Assembly: GCA_035327565.1 (NCBI GenBank)
Contig: DAOLDB010000001.1
Location: forward strand, 62,001-126,000
Reading direction: 5' to 3'
Source: JABDLO01 sp035327565
Lineage (GTDB): Bacteria; Bacteroidota; Bacteroidia; Chitinophagales; Saprospiraceae
Length of the DNA stretch: 64,000 nucleotides
Positions 27,892 through 35,944 of this stretch are shown here, one piece after another (position 1 is the first letter of the stretch; each line of letters opens with the position of its first letter). A model generated the notes under the pieces. The model was not told the DNA's origin, searched no databases, and was given only the letters and a program-made list of their open reading frames with translations. The position numbers and the translations under genes are program-made.

Positions 27892-28245
27892 TTAAGCTGA
27901 AAAACTGGTACCACACCCACATGTATCTGTGGCGTTTGGATTGGTAAAAGTAAACCCACGGTTGTTTAAACCTTCAAGCCAATCTATTTCCATTCCTATG
28001 AGGTAAATCCCATGAGATTTTTCCATCAATACTTTCATCCCTTGTATTTCATAGATCTGGTCATTTTCCCGCTCAACATCAAAACCAAGAATATAACTAA
28101 ATCCTGAGCATCCTCCTCCTTTTACTCCAATGCGTAACCCATATTCATTTGGAACATTCTGCTCATTCCTTATCCTTTGCAATTGCTTTAAGGCTCCATG
28201 GGTAATATGTACAGGGAGAACTCTTGTCTGAACTTCACTCATCAT
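27892..28245 (-). CDS. Iron-sulfur cluster assembly accessory protein (HesB/IscA/SufA type)
   Basis: A 117-residue A-type carrier protein. The three conserved cysteines are present: one in GGGCSGFSYILGF and two in the C-terminal TCGCGTSF. A-type carriers deliver Fe-S clusters to target apoproteins. The window also encodes a likely Fe-S client, MutY. No other isc/suf genes are nearby. A TATTTTTGCGACC-like sequence at the right distance upstream is a candidate promoter. Confidence 0.93.
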   Translation of the reverse strand: MMSEVQTRVLPVHITHGALKQLQRIRNEQNVPNEYGLRIGVKGGGCSGFSYILGFDVERENDQIYEIQGMKVLMEKSHGIYLIGMEIDWLEGLNNRGFTFTNPNATDTCGCGTSFSA

Positions 28246-28264
28246 ACATGTTAGATTTTGGTCG

Positions 28265-28272
28265 CAAAAATA
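28265..28272 (-). promoter_or_regulatory. Candidate -7 box for the IscA-type gene
   Basis: Read on the minus strand this is TATTTTTG followed by CGACC, a full match to the Bacteroidota TAnnTTTG box, 20 bases before the start codon. A -33 TTTG at the usual spacing is not evident. Confidence 0.45.
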
Positions 28273-28317
28273 GATAAAAAATAAAAAAAATACACAGATC
28301 GCTTATTCCAACAAGCG

Positions 28318-28345
28318 TTTGAATGATTAAGTTTCGGTATTTTTG
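28318..28345 (+). promoter_or_regulatory. Candidate promoter for the membrane-anchored protein at 28364
   Basis: TTTG at 28318-28321, a 16-base gap, then TATTTTTG at 28338-28345 fit the Bacteroidota promoter pattern. The -7 box overlaps the ATG at 28343, which argues that translation starts at ATG 28364 instead. Confidence 0.5.
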
Positions 28346-28363
28346 ATGATAATTGTTTTCGTT

Positions 28364-28897
28364 ATGTCTGAAGTTCTAATCAAATTAGTTGAGGTCCTTC
28401 TATACACTGTTCCTGCATTGGTAGTTTTTGCCACTGTGTATTTCTTGTTCAAAAAATACCTGGAAAATCAATGGCAACTTGACCATGTACGATATAGAAG
28501 GGAAGAAGGAAAAAATCTTATCCCTGTACGATTGCAAGCATATGAAAGGCTGACTTTGTACTTTGAAAGAATTAAACCCGAAGCGCTCCTCATGAGACTA
28601 ATTCAACCAGAAATGACAGGAAAGTCGCTTCAAAACGCAATGATGATTGCCATTCAAAAGGAATTTGAACATAATCTGACGCAGCAAATATACATCTCAG
28701 AAAACTTATGGAAAATCGCCTCTTTGGCTAAGGATGAGACTTTAAAAATCATCGGTAAAATTGACACCAGTGAGGATATTCCAGCGCATGTGTTTGGAAA
28801 CGAAATCATTGCGTTATTCCAGAAAATTCAGCTGAGCCCCATAGATCAAGCACTTAAAGCAATAAGAAAGGAAACCGGTTTGATTCTGAGCAAGTAA
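28364..28897 (+). CDS. Conserved hypothetical protein with one N-terminal membrane helix
   Basis: One N-terminal membrane helix (LLYTVPALVVFATVYFLF) is followed by a soluble, mainly helical region of about 140 residues, including VRLQAYERLTLYFERIKPEALLMRLIQP and FEHNLTQQIYISENLWKIASLAKDE. Proteins with this pattern are common in Bacteroidota and are uncharacterised; I do not assign a role. I moved the start to ATG 28364 because the upstream ATG at 28343 lies within a good -7 promoter box. It precedes ruvB by 63 bases and may be co-transcribed. Confidence 0.7.
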   Translation: MSEVLIKLVEVLLYTVPALVVFATVYFLFKKYLENQWQLDHVRYRREEGKNLIPVRLQAYERLTLYFERIKPEALLMRLIQPEMTGKSLQNAMMIAIQKEFEHNLTQQIYISENLWKIASLAKDETLKIIGKIDTSEDIPAHVFGNEIIALFQKIQLSPIDQALKAIRKETGLILSK

Positions 28898-28960
28898 TGA
28901 ATTGCATAATTTTAATACTTTTAAGTTCTTATTATTTGTTACACCACTGAAAATTTATTT

Positions 28961-29995
28961 ATGATCAACCCCATCCTGGATCCTTCCGGAGGTAAATACA
29001 ATCCGGAAGACAAGCAGACTGAAAAAGCTTTGCGACCCAAAGAATTGGACGAATTTAAGGGACAGGTAAAGATTGTAGAAAATCTGAGAGTCTTTATTCA
29101 GGCAGCCAAACTTAGAGACGAAGCTTTAGATCATGTGCTTCTTCATGGTCCTCCTGGTCTGGGTAAAACTACTCTTTCTTATATTATTGCGCATGAACTG
29201 GGGAGTAATTTAAAAATGAGTTCAGGTCCGGTAATTGAAAAACCTGGAGATCTCGCAGGTTTGTTAACCAATCTGGAAGAGGGAGATGTATTGTTTATTG
29301 ATGAAATACATCGATTGAATAATGTGGTTGAAGAGTATTTATATTCAGCTATGGAAGATTACCGTATCGATATTATGATCGATTCAGGTCCTAATGCCAG
29401 AAGTGTCCAATTATCTTTAAACCCATTTACACTGATAGGTGCTACAACCCGTATGGGCTTGTTGACTGCACCTATGAGGGCAAGATTTGGGATCAACTGC
29501 CTCCTGGATTACTACAATGTGGATACTTTGATGGGAATTATATTTCGAAGTGCAGAAATATTGCAAGTATCCATTGAAGAAACTGGCGCATATGAAATTG
29601 CAAGAAGATCCAGAGGAACACCTCGGATAGCCAATGCTTTGCTTCGCCGTATCAGAGACTTTGCACAAATTAAAGGAAACGGAATCATCGATTTGAAAAT
29701 AGCTAAATTTGGGCTTCTGGCTTTAAACGTTGATGAGCATGGCCTGGATGAAATGGATAATAAAATTCTATCAACCATTATAGAAAAATTTAAAGGAGGT
29801 CCTGTGGGAATAAATACCATAGCAACAGCCGTGGGTGAAGATGCCGGCACTATCGAAGAAGTCCATGAACCCTTTCTCATTATGGAAGGCTTTGTGCAAC
29901 GTACACCGAGAGGGAGAGAAGCAACAGATAAAGCCTATGTGCATCTGGGCATTCCCAGACCCATGAGTGGTCATCCACCTAACTTGTTTTCATGA
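28961..29995 (+). CDS. ruvB: Holliday junction branch migration ATPase RuvB
   Basis: A 344-residue AAA+ helicase motor: LRPKELDEFKGQ at the start, Walker A GPPGLGKTTLSY, Walker B LFIDEIHRL, sensor 1 in LIGATTRMGLL, arginine-finger region APMRARFG, sensor 2 in RGTPRIANALLRR, and the C-terminal winged-helix region ending with QRTPRGREATDKAYVHLG. RuvB works with RuvA to move Holliday junctions in recombination and repair. ruvA and ruvC are not adjacent. Confidence 0.97.
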   Translation: MINPILDPSGGKYNPEDKQTEKALRPKELDEFKGQVKIVENLRVFIQAAKLRDEALDHVLLHGPPGLGKTTLSYIIAHELGSNLKMSSGPVIEKPGDLAGLLTNLEEGDVLFIDEIHRLNNVVEEYLYSAMEDYRIDIMIDSGPNARSVQLSLNPFTLIGATTRMGLLTAPMRARFGINCLLDYYNVDTLMGIIFRSAEILQVSIEETGAYEIARRSRGTPRIANALLRRIRDFAQIKGNGIIDLKIAKFGLLALNVDEHGLDEMDNKILSTIIEKFKGGPVGINTIATAVGEDAGTIEEVHEPFLIMEGFVQRTPRGREATDKAYVHLGIPRPMSGHPPNLFS

Positions 29996-30000
29996 AATGA

Positions 30001-30318
30001 TTAAGCTTGGGCTGTAGGTGTAAAACTCATCGGGGGAATAGGCGGGTTGTAGCCACTGTCTGATATTTTTCCAAACTGCTTTTCATACTTTCCAATGTTG
30101 TCATTTAAAGCTTTGAGCAGTCGTTTGGCATGTTCAGGAGTGAGAATTATTCTGGACTTTACTTTTGCCTTGGGAACATTGGGCAAAATTCGAATAAAAT
30201 CAACAACAAATTCAGAGTTAGAATGAGAAATAATTGCCAAATTAGAGTATATTCCTTCTGCTACATCTTCTGTTAATTCAATATTGACCTGGTTGGGTTT
30301 TTTACTATCTTCCGTCAT
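30001..30318 (-). CDS. DUF3467 family protein
   Basis: A 105-residue cytoplasmic protein with the family pattern: VNIELTEDVAEGIYSNLAII, SNSEFVVDFIRILPNVPKAKVKSRIILTPEHAKRLLKAL. DUF3467 proteins are widespread in Bacteroidota and Chlorobi, and their function is unknown; the strand-helix layout suggests a small binding or dimerisation domain. The stop converges with ruvB at six bases. Confidence 0.85.
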   Translation of the reverse strand: MTEDSKKPNQVNIELTEDVAEGIYSNLAIISHSNSEFVVDFIRILPNVPKAKVKSRIILTPEHAKRLLKALNDNIGKYEKQFGKISDSGYNPPIPPMSFTPTAQA

Positions 30319-30805
30319 ATATCTTTTGATTGATTTATGTAATATTGAGCTTGAAGCCTCAAATGTTCATGCGAAGTGTTAAATATAATATTTTAATACA
30401 GTATAAAATGATTAACCTTAAAATATTGGTATCAAGAACCCAACATTGTATAGATAATTTTGGTTTTAGAGAGGAAACCACATCTTCATAAAATGATAGA
30501 CAACAGAAGCCTTTGATCATTCATCTCCCCTCATTAACCGATGAATTTAATTCCCTCCATTTAAAAATGCTTATAAATTTTAAAAAACTATTCAAATCGA
30601 TTGACCAACGATCATAATTTTTACATTATATATGTGTATTATTTTCAATAACTTATTGTATATCTCCATTAAAAATTGATATATAAATATTTATATATGT
30701 TAATTTTTTTAAATAAAATATAACTTTCATGTAAAAAAACATTAAATTTGAGTTGAAATTATTGGCAAAGGCCATTCCAAAACCCGATTTTTAACCCAAA
30801 TCCGA
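30319..30805. other. AT-rich gene-free stretch
   Basis: No coding region on either strand. It contains a perfect 20-base palindrome of A and T only at 30679-30698 and long A/T runs just before the small protein at 30806. A TAAATTTG sequence about 60 bases upstream of that gene is a possible promoter box, without a clear -33 partner. Confidence 0.5.
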
Positions 30806-31078
30806 TTGTGTATGAATGTAAACGATTACACTTATCATCTTACTGACCGTTTTGTTTTGATTCTGATTGCCTGCATCGGCTTGATAGGCACATCATATAT
30901 TTTAATGACAGGTCACCATGCTTCTCCTCCTTTTCCCCTTAAAGAATTGAATGTGGGTATGTTTGAAAAACAAGCAAAAACAAAAAATGTAAGTGAAGCC
31001 AGTATGCAATGGCCTGTTATCAATACGGTTCAGAAGTCAAATGAAAAGGAAATACTCCAAACTATGTCAGTTCAATAA
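30806..31078 (+). CDS. Small single-helix membrane protein, hypothetical
   Basis: A 90-residue protein with one hydrophobic segment (FVLILIACIGLIGTSYILMTG) and a Lys-rich C-terminus. The helix ends in GHHASPPFPLK, and no lipobox or motif is visible. It stands between two AT-rich gaps and is followed by the PspC-like small gene. It is a plausible real gene, but there is no family support. Confidence 0.4.
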   Translation: MCMNVNDYTYHLTDRFVLILIACIGLIGTSYILMTGHHASPPFPLKELNVGMFEKQAKTKNVSEASMQWPVINTVQKSNEKEILQTMSVQ

Positions 31079-31214
31079 GAATCTAACGGCAGTACAGTGA
31101 GTTGAATTCTACTTTATGGGACTTTGAGAAACTTTTCATGAACATTCATGTTGAATTTGGTATTGCTTTGTAAACTTTTTATATTAGTATAAAAATTTAC
31201 ATTATATTTTCGCC

Positions 31215-31430
31215 ATGCAGTTTTTCAGAGATCTTATTGAGAAATCGTTTTTTGGAGTTTGTCAATACATAGGAAATAAGATAGGTGTAAGCATTTCCCA
31301 GGTTCGCCTATACTTTATATATATCAGTTTCGTCACTATGGGATCGCCTGTAATCATTTATCTATTTATTGCTTTCTGGCTCAATATCAGAAAGTATTTC
31401 CGGCGAAGTTTTTCTTATATTTTCGAATAA
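31215..31430 (+). CDS. PspC-like small membrane protein
   Basis: A 71-residue protein with the short PspC-domain pattern common in Bacteroidota: GVCQYIGNKIGVSISQVRLYFIYISF followed by a hydrophobic TMGSPVIIYLFIAFWLNIRKY. PspC proteins belong to the phage-shock envelope-stress response, but this short form carries only the domain itself. No pspA is nearby. It converges with the DUF4159 gene at nine bases. Confidence 0.75.
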   Translation: MQFFRDLIEKSFFGVCQYIGNKIGVSISQVRLYFIYISFVTMGSPVIIYLFIAFWLNIRKYFRRSFSYIFE

Positions 31431-31438
31431 TATTTCTC

Positions 31439-32104
31439 TTAAATCTGGGAGAAGACATAGCTAATAATATTGGCCCCCATTTTTAAGGCTTTCAATCTCA
31501 CTTCCTCCGGATCATTATGTACTTCTTTATCTTCCCAGCCATTGCCCAGGTCGCATTCATATGTATAAAAACAAACTAATCTTCCTTCCCAAAAAAGTCC
31601 AAATCCCTGAGGTGGCAAACCATCATGCTCGTGGATTTTTGGCAATCCCCCAGGAAAGGTAAATTTTTGATGATATATCTCATGAGAAAAAGGGAGTTCA
31701 ATAAATTCAAGTTCGGGAAAAACTTTTTTCATAGCGGGTCTTACATAGGGATCCATACCATAATTGTCATCAATGTGGAGAAATCCCCCTGCGATAAGAT
31801 AATGGCGCAGGTTTTCTGCATCTCTATCTGAGAATACCACATTTCCATGACCGGTCATGTGAATAAATGGATAATTGAACAGCTCTGCACTCCCTACATC
31901 TACTGTTGCATAGTTGGAGGAAAAATTGGTACCGAGGGTCTGGTTACTAAAAATGGCCAGGTTTTTTAATGAAGTGGGATTAGCATACCAATCTCCACCA
32001 CCTCCATATTTTAATACTGCCAGTTGAAGTGATGGCTGTTGAGCAAAAACTCCTAAAAATGAAATTAATATAAAAAACAATAATCCTAAAGACTTTTTAA
32101 ACAT
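31439..32104 (-). CDS. Exported DUF4159 protein
   Basis: A signal peptide (SLGLLFFILISFLGVFAQ) is followed by a DUF4159 domain: LAVLKYGGGGDWYANPTSL, PFIHMTGHGNVVFSDRDAENLRHYLIAGGFLHIDDNYG. The fold resembles a glutamine-amidotransferase-like (flavodoxin-type) domain in which the conserved residues TGHG and DD may be structural. It is found in Bacteroidota and Planctomycetota near MoxR/BatA operons in some genomes; here that operon is about 26 kb away. I chose the ATG at 32104, where the signal peptide begins; the frame opens 13 codons earlier. Confidence 0.75.
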   Translation of the reverse strand: MFKKSLGLLFFILISFLGVFAQQPSLQLAVLKYGGGGDWYANPTSLKNLAIFSNQTLGTNFSSNYATVDVGSAELFNYPFIHMTGHGNVVFSDRDAENLRHYLIAGGFLHIDDNYGMDPYVRPAMKKVFPELEFIELPFSHEIYHQKFTFPGGLPKIHEHDGLPPQGFGLFWEGRLVCFYTYECDLGNGWEDKEVHNDPEEVRLKALKMGANIISYVFSQI

Positions 32105-32262
32105 AGTGGATATCGATATAGGACGCTTTAGTGTTATCATCATTTGTTTTTATTAGCTATAATTTTATTGAAGGTGCAATTTCAACGGGCGTTGAAGAAA
32201 AAATGTTTTTAAATCTACTGTTTTTAAATCAAACTTATGAGATGGATTCATCATCCATGAAT

Positions 32263-32715
32263 TCAGAAATTCTCTTCCCGTGCATAGGTTAAAAACCATT
32301 TTCCTTTAATTCGTTCAAAACGGTATTCTGATAAAAATCCCGAACCATCGATCCATACTTTTTGGTAAAAGGATTCAGCTTCCTTTATCCAGGTAGTTTT
32401 GAAATCTTTTTTATTTACATCATAGATCTTAACTTTCATCATTTCCCAATTGTCTTTACTCCATTTCGTTTCACCTTCTGGATCATTCCGGTAACCTTCT
32501 AATGGAAAGTGAATACGGGCTAATTGAAATTTCTCGTCGCGATGAAAAGCTTCATAAAACGAATCAAAGTCTTCTAAATGATCCGGCTTGAGTATAGAGG
32601 ATTTAGTTTTACAGGCCTGGAATAAAGAAGTTATCAATACGAGTACAATAAAATACCGGAACAGCCTTACATAGACTGTTAGTCTATAATTACAACCATA
32701 AGGTACATAGTTCAT
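32263..32715 (-). CDS. Small lipoprotein, DUF4348-like
   Basis: A hydrophobic segment ending in SLFQAC gives a lipobox. The mature part (DHLEDFDSFYEAFHRDEKFQLARIHFPLEG ... FLSEYRFERIKGKWFLTYARE) resembles the DUF4348 pattern of Bacteroidota lipoproteins, with a NTF2-like layout: an early helix, the central strand pair and a W/F-rich end. No function is known. The first in-frame ATG is used; the long N-terminal basic region is slightly unusual for a lipoprotein. Confidence 0.6.
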   Translation of the reverse strand: MNYVPYGCNYRLTVYVRLFRYFIVLVLITSLFQACKTKSSILKPDHLEDFDSFYEAFHRDEKFQLARIHFPLEGYRNDPEGETKWSKDNWEMMKVKIYDVNKKDFKTTWIKEAESFYQKVWIDGSGFLSEYRFERIKGKWFLTYAREENF

Positions 32716-32858
32716 AACCCGGATTTTTTTTACGAAGGTAAAACAATATATAATACAATATCACCCTCCATTTACTATTACTATGTACAATATATTTTAA
32801 GAATATACCTCCCACTCTGCTCTGAAAGCAGCCATTCCGGTACTCTTTAATTAATAAA

Positions 32859-33281
32859 CTAAATTTTGTTGGTAGTCTCTACCATAATAACCCCTGCAAC
32901 ACCCTGATCTCCCCAAATAGTGAGTTCATGGTAACTTTTCAAAATCCTAATCTTCTTGATGGTGGGCGGATCAAGATTTCTGTTGACCTGAACGAGGTCT
33001 CTGCCTACCACGGTACCATTGACAACAATCAAAGGTCTTTGTTCTCCCTGAAAAGATTTGGCACCTCTGATTCGGGCAGAGATATTAGAACCTGAACCCA
33101 ATATCTGCACTGCAACTTCTCTTCTTAATCTTTCAATCAAATCGAGATAGTTCATTGTGGTGGGTAAATCCGCTTCATCAGAAACATCCTGAACTTTTGT
33201 ATCTCTGAAGGAGCGATTGGATGAACAAGAAATTAAAAAGAGCCCTGACGTAAGCAAGCTTAAAATGATTAACTGTTTCAT
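32859..33281 (-). CDS. Isolated TonB-receptor plug-domain lipoprotein
   Basis: A 140-residue lipoprotein: signal peptide with lipobox LFLISC, then a stretch like the plug domain of SusC/TonB-dependent receptors: IRGAKSFQGEQRPLIVVNGTVVGRDLVQVNRNLDPPTIKKIRILKS and the closing GVAGVIMVETTNKI (plug domains typically end GVI-x-ITTK). No beta-barrel follows. It could be a gating or binding partner of a barrel elsewhere, or a remnant; the intact signal peptide and clean frame favour a functional protein. Confidence 0.7.
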   Translation of the reverse strand: MKQLIILSLLTSGLFLISCSSNRSFRDTKVQDVSDEADLPTTMNYLDLIERLRREVAVQILGSGSNISARIRGAKSFQGEQRPLIVVNGTVVGRDLVQVNRNLDPPTIKKIRILKSYHELTIWGDQGVAGVIMVETTNKI

Positions 33282-33487
33282 AGACTTTAGTATTGATTAC
33301 TTAATGAGATATATCCTAAAAATATTAAACTAAAGACACCTATAAATATGAAACGTTTAACATGAGCAAGATGTATATTTTCGACTAAAAAATGCGTTTA
33401 ATCTACAAATAGTTTTTGTTGGAATAACTCTATTTTGAAGAGATTGTAAAATTTGTAAAAAGGTAGAAATAATTGGAGTTATTATGT

Positions 33488-33495
33488 TATCTTTG
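33488..33495 (+). promoter_or_regulatory. Candidate -7 promoter box of the yceD-rpmF unit
   Basis: TATCTTTG followed by CGACCC matches the TAnnTTTG consensus and lies 23 bases before the yceD start codon. I see no TTTG at the usual -33 spacing. Confidence 0.45.
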
Positions 33496-33517
33496 CGACC
33501 CATTTTAAATATGTTCT

Positions 33518-34039
33518 TTGATTATGGAAGCATTATCACATTTTTCGATTCCATTTAAAGGATTGAAAGATGGAATTCATAGGTTGGTATTTGAAGTTGA
33601 GGATTCTTTTTTTCACTATTTTAGCAATGATGAAATACAATCCGGACACTTTCAGGTGGTTTTGCATCTGGATAAAAGACCCAGCATAAGTATTTTAGCT
33701 TTTGAGTTGGAAGGCAAATGTAATGTTTTTTGTGATCGTTGCCTTGCGCCTATTCATCTGCCGGTGCGTGGTCAATTCCAATTATTACTAAAGCCTGGTG
33801 AGCCGGACGACAGTACTGATGAAGTTATGTTTATTAAGCCGGAAACTTCTTATCTTTCATTGGCACAGATTATTTATGAATATATCATGTTGTCAATACC
33901 TATGATTAAAACTTATAATTGCGACCTTGAAAATCCAAAACCTTGTGATGTTTCAGTTTTGGAAAAAATCAAAGACAAAGAGGAGCATAATCCATCCGGA
34001 ACCCTTTGGGAAGGTTTAAGTGGATTCAATCTTGATTGA
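33518..34039 (+). CDS. yceD: YceD/DUF177 protein, upstream partner of rpmF
   Basis: A 173-residue DUF177 protein. FELEGKCNVFCDRCLAPIHLPVRGQFQLLLKP carries the CxxC pair (CDRC) typical of the family, followed by an acidic strand region and IIYEYIMLSIPM with the conserved C-terminal CDLENPKPCD. The gene is next to rpmF across many bacterial phyla; YceD has been linked to 23S rRNA precursor processing in plants and bacteria. The stop lies just before the rpmF start, indicating one transcript. Confidence 0.88.
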   Translation: MIMEALSHFSIPFKGLKDGIHRLVFEVEDSFFHYFSNDEIQSGHFQVVLHLDKRPSISILAFELEGKCNVFCDRCLAPIHLPVRGQFQLLLKPGEPDDSTDEVMFIKPETSYLSLAQIIYEYIMLSIPMIKTYNCDLENPKPCDVSVLEKIKDKEEHNPSGTLWEGLSGFNLD

Positions 34040-34058
34040 AACTAAAATAAAATATATT

Positions 34059-34250
34059 ATGGCACATCCTAAAAGTAGAGTTTCCAAACAGAGGAAAAAT
34101 AAAAGGAGAACACATAAAAAAGCTTCAACCCCTCAATTGGCCATTTGTAAGACCACCGGTGAAACCCATCTTTATCACCGTGCTTACTGGTCGGAAGGTA
34201 ATATGTATTACAAAGGTCAGCTTGTAATTAAAGCTGATGAAGTTGAATAA
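34059..34250 (+). CDS. rpmF: 50S ribosomal protein L32
   Basis: A 63-residue L32: MAHPKSRVSKQRKNKRRTHK at the start and the TGETHLYHRAY block in the middle. It lacks the zinc-ribbon cysteine set: only one cysteine (AICKTTGE) remains. The ATG at 34059 is used because it gives the family's standard N-terminus; the frame runs open upstream to 34020. It follows yceD by 19 bases. The plsX-fabH genes that usually follow rpmF are absent here. Confidence 0.95.
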   Translation: MAHPKSRVSKQRKNKRRTHKKASTPQLAICKTTGETHLYHRAYWSEGNMYYKGQLVIKADEVE

Positions 34251-34318
34251 ATTTTTTATTTACGACTGTACAAATAATCGATTTCCGGCATGACATTTCT
34301 AACCGGCCTGTAATACAA

Positions 34319-34882
34319 ATGCCTGTACCTGTACATATAGAAAATAAAGGCCCTGTATCCCAGTTGTTCCTGGATAAAGGCATAGATACCTTCCAAAAAG
34401 CGCTAAAATTTCTTCGAAGCATTCCTTACGGACGAACCAGTAACAAAAAAGATTTTAGTCTGGTGGTTTTAGAAAACAAAGGAACGTGCAGCACCAAACA
34501 TGCTTTATTATCCACCTTATCAAAAGAACAGGGCTGGGATCAAATCGAATTATATCTCTGTTTTTTCCGAATGAAGGAGGAAAATACTCCCGGCATAGAC
34601 TCCATACTAAAACAACAAAATCTGGTTTACATTCCTGAAGCACACTGTGTTATTTTTGATTCAGAAAAATTCTTAGATATCACATCCCAGGAAGCAACAT
34701 TTGAGCGAATAAAAACTGATTTGTTGTTTATGGAAAAAATCAATCCGGAAGACGTTGTGGATTATAAAGAAAAAAAACATAAAGGATATATCCGTAGATG
34801 GAAAAAAGAAATGAAAATTTCACAAAGCTTTAAAAACTTGTGGGAAACCAGAGAAGCCTGTATCACTTCACTTTCATATTAA
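34319..34882 (+). CDS. Conserved hypothetical, possible transglutaminase-like protein
   Basis: A 187-residue protein with no clear signal peptide. KGTCSTKHALLSTLSKEQGW places Cys57 at the start of a likely helix, and EAHCVIFDSEKFLDIT places His109 about 11 residues before Asp120. This Cys-His-Asp order and the CxxKHALL pattern resemble the transglutaminase/papain-like core, but the match is by eye and the family is not assigned. It lies in a short same-strand run with rpmF upstream and ridA 19 bases downstream. Confidence 0.6.
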   Translation: MPVPVHIENKGPVSQLFLDKGIDTFQKALKFLRSIPYGRTSNKKDFSLVVLENKGTCSTKHALLSTLSKEQGWDQIELYLCFFRMKEENTPGIDSILKQQNLVYIPEAHCVIFDSEKFLDITSQEATFERIKTDLLFMEKINPEDVVDYKEKKHKGYIRRWKKEMKISQSFKNLWETREACITSLSY

Positions 34883-34901
34883 TCCAAGCACAAAACACAA
34901 C

Positions 34902-35288
34902 ATGAGTAAGAAGACAATCATCTATTCCCCCGAAGCGCCTTCACCGGTCGGTCCATATAGTCAGGCAGTGTTAGCCGGAAACACATTATATATATCAGGT
35001 CAGATTGCCATTGATGAGGCATCGAAATCACTTATCCTCCATTCAATTGAAGATGAAACCAGACAAGTAATGAATAATCTGGGTACTATATTAACAGCCG
35101 CTGAATTTGGTTTCGAACATGTGGTGAAGTGCTCTGTCTTTGTAAAAGATATGGGCATGTATGCCCGTATCAATGCCGTCTACGCTGAGTTTTTCGATGA
35201 GGATACAGCTCCGGCAAGGGAATTGGTAGAAGTTGGCAACCTTCCGAAATATGTTAACGTTGAAATCAGTTGTATTGCAGTAAAATAG
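34902..35288 (+). CDS. ridA: RidA family enamine/imine deaminase
   Basis: A 128-residue RidA (YjgF/UK114) protein. APSPVGPYSQAVLAGNTLYISGQI and the arginine-containing PARELVEVGNLPKYVNVEISCIAVK match the active-site signature of the RidA subgroup, which hydrolyses reactive 2-aminoacrylate and related enamines to protect PLP enzymes. The catalytic arginine of the subgroup is present in TAPARELVEV. It follows the possible transglutaminase-like gene at 19 bases and converges with a porin-like gene. Confidence 0.95.
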   Translation: MSKKTIIYSPEAPSPVGPYSQAVLAGNTLYISGQIAIDEASKSLILHSIEDETRQVMNNLGTILTAAEFGFEHVVKCSVFVKDMGMYARINAVYAEFFDEDTAPARELVEVGNLPKYVNVEISCIAVK

Positions 35289-35295
35289 GCTATTA

Positions 35296-35859
35296 TTACA
35301 ACTTGATGCCAATATACAATTGCACGTTGGTATTGGTTAATGTTGATTCAAATTCATCATTATCAATATTAGCCAGGCCTACCCCAACTCGTAATCCAAC
35401 CAACACTCGCTTGAAATCATATCCCAATCCTAAATTGACACCATAATCTATAGACTTAAATTCATCTTTTACATCTACACCAATTTCTGAAGCGGATAGT
35501 AAATACGCTGCATAAGCTCCCCCTTCCAGGAAAAACCCTTTATCCGGTCCCGTTTGAAAAACAAACATGAGCGGAAGTTCCAAATAGTTTAGATTACTGG
35601 TAAGGATTCCAAAAATGTCACTTCCTTTCTGACTATATTGCAAACCCGGACTGATTTTAAAATTATCGCTGAGATTATTCCTGTATTGAAATCCAACATG
35701 GTAGCCAGATTTGGATCCAAAATCAAAAGAAGCATTGCCGGAAGAAAGCCTCCATGAAGATGCATTCACGCCAGCGTGTACCACTAACTGGCTATATCCC
35801 ACTGATGCTGTATATGATAAAAGTATAGCTACTACGAATAGTCTGAAAAACATTCTCAT
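35296..35859 (-). CDS. Small outer-membrane beta-barrel protein
   Basis: A 187-residue protein with signal peptide (VAILLSYTASVGYSQL) and a series of short amphipathic strands, including the family-like opening VVHAGVNASSWRLSSGN, SGYHVGFQYRNNLS, PGLQYSQKGS and the final VQLYIGIKL. This matches the PorT-like or outer-membrane-protein-beta-barrel domain common in Bacteroidota (PF13568 type). The function is unknown. It is a clear paralogue of the next gene, and the two are in tandem on the minus strand. Confidence 0.75.
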   Translation of the reverse strand: MRMFFRLFVVAILLSYTASVGYSQLVVHAGVNASSWRLSSGNASFDFGSKSGYHVGFQYRNNLSDNFKISPGLQYSQKGSDIFGILTSNLNYLELPLMFVFQTGPDKGFFLEGGAYAAYLLSASEIGVDVKDEFKSIDYGVNLGLGYDFKRVLVGLRVGVGLANIDNDEFESTLTNTNVQLYIGIKL

Positions 35860-35944
35860 GAATATTGGCTTTTTGTTTTTTATTAGATTTCCACATTAAA
35901 GGTATATAAGAAAATCTTAATTTATTAGTGGAGAATCCAATTTT

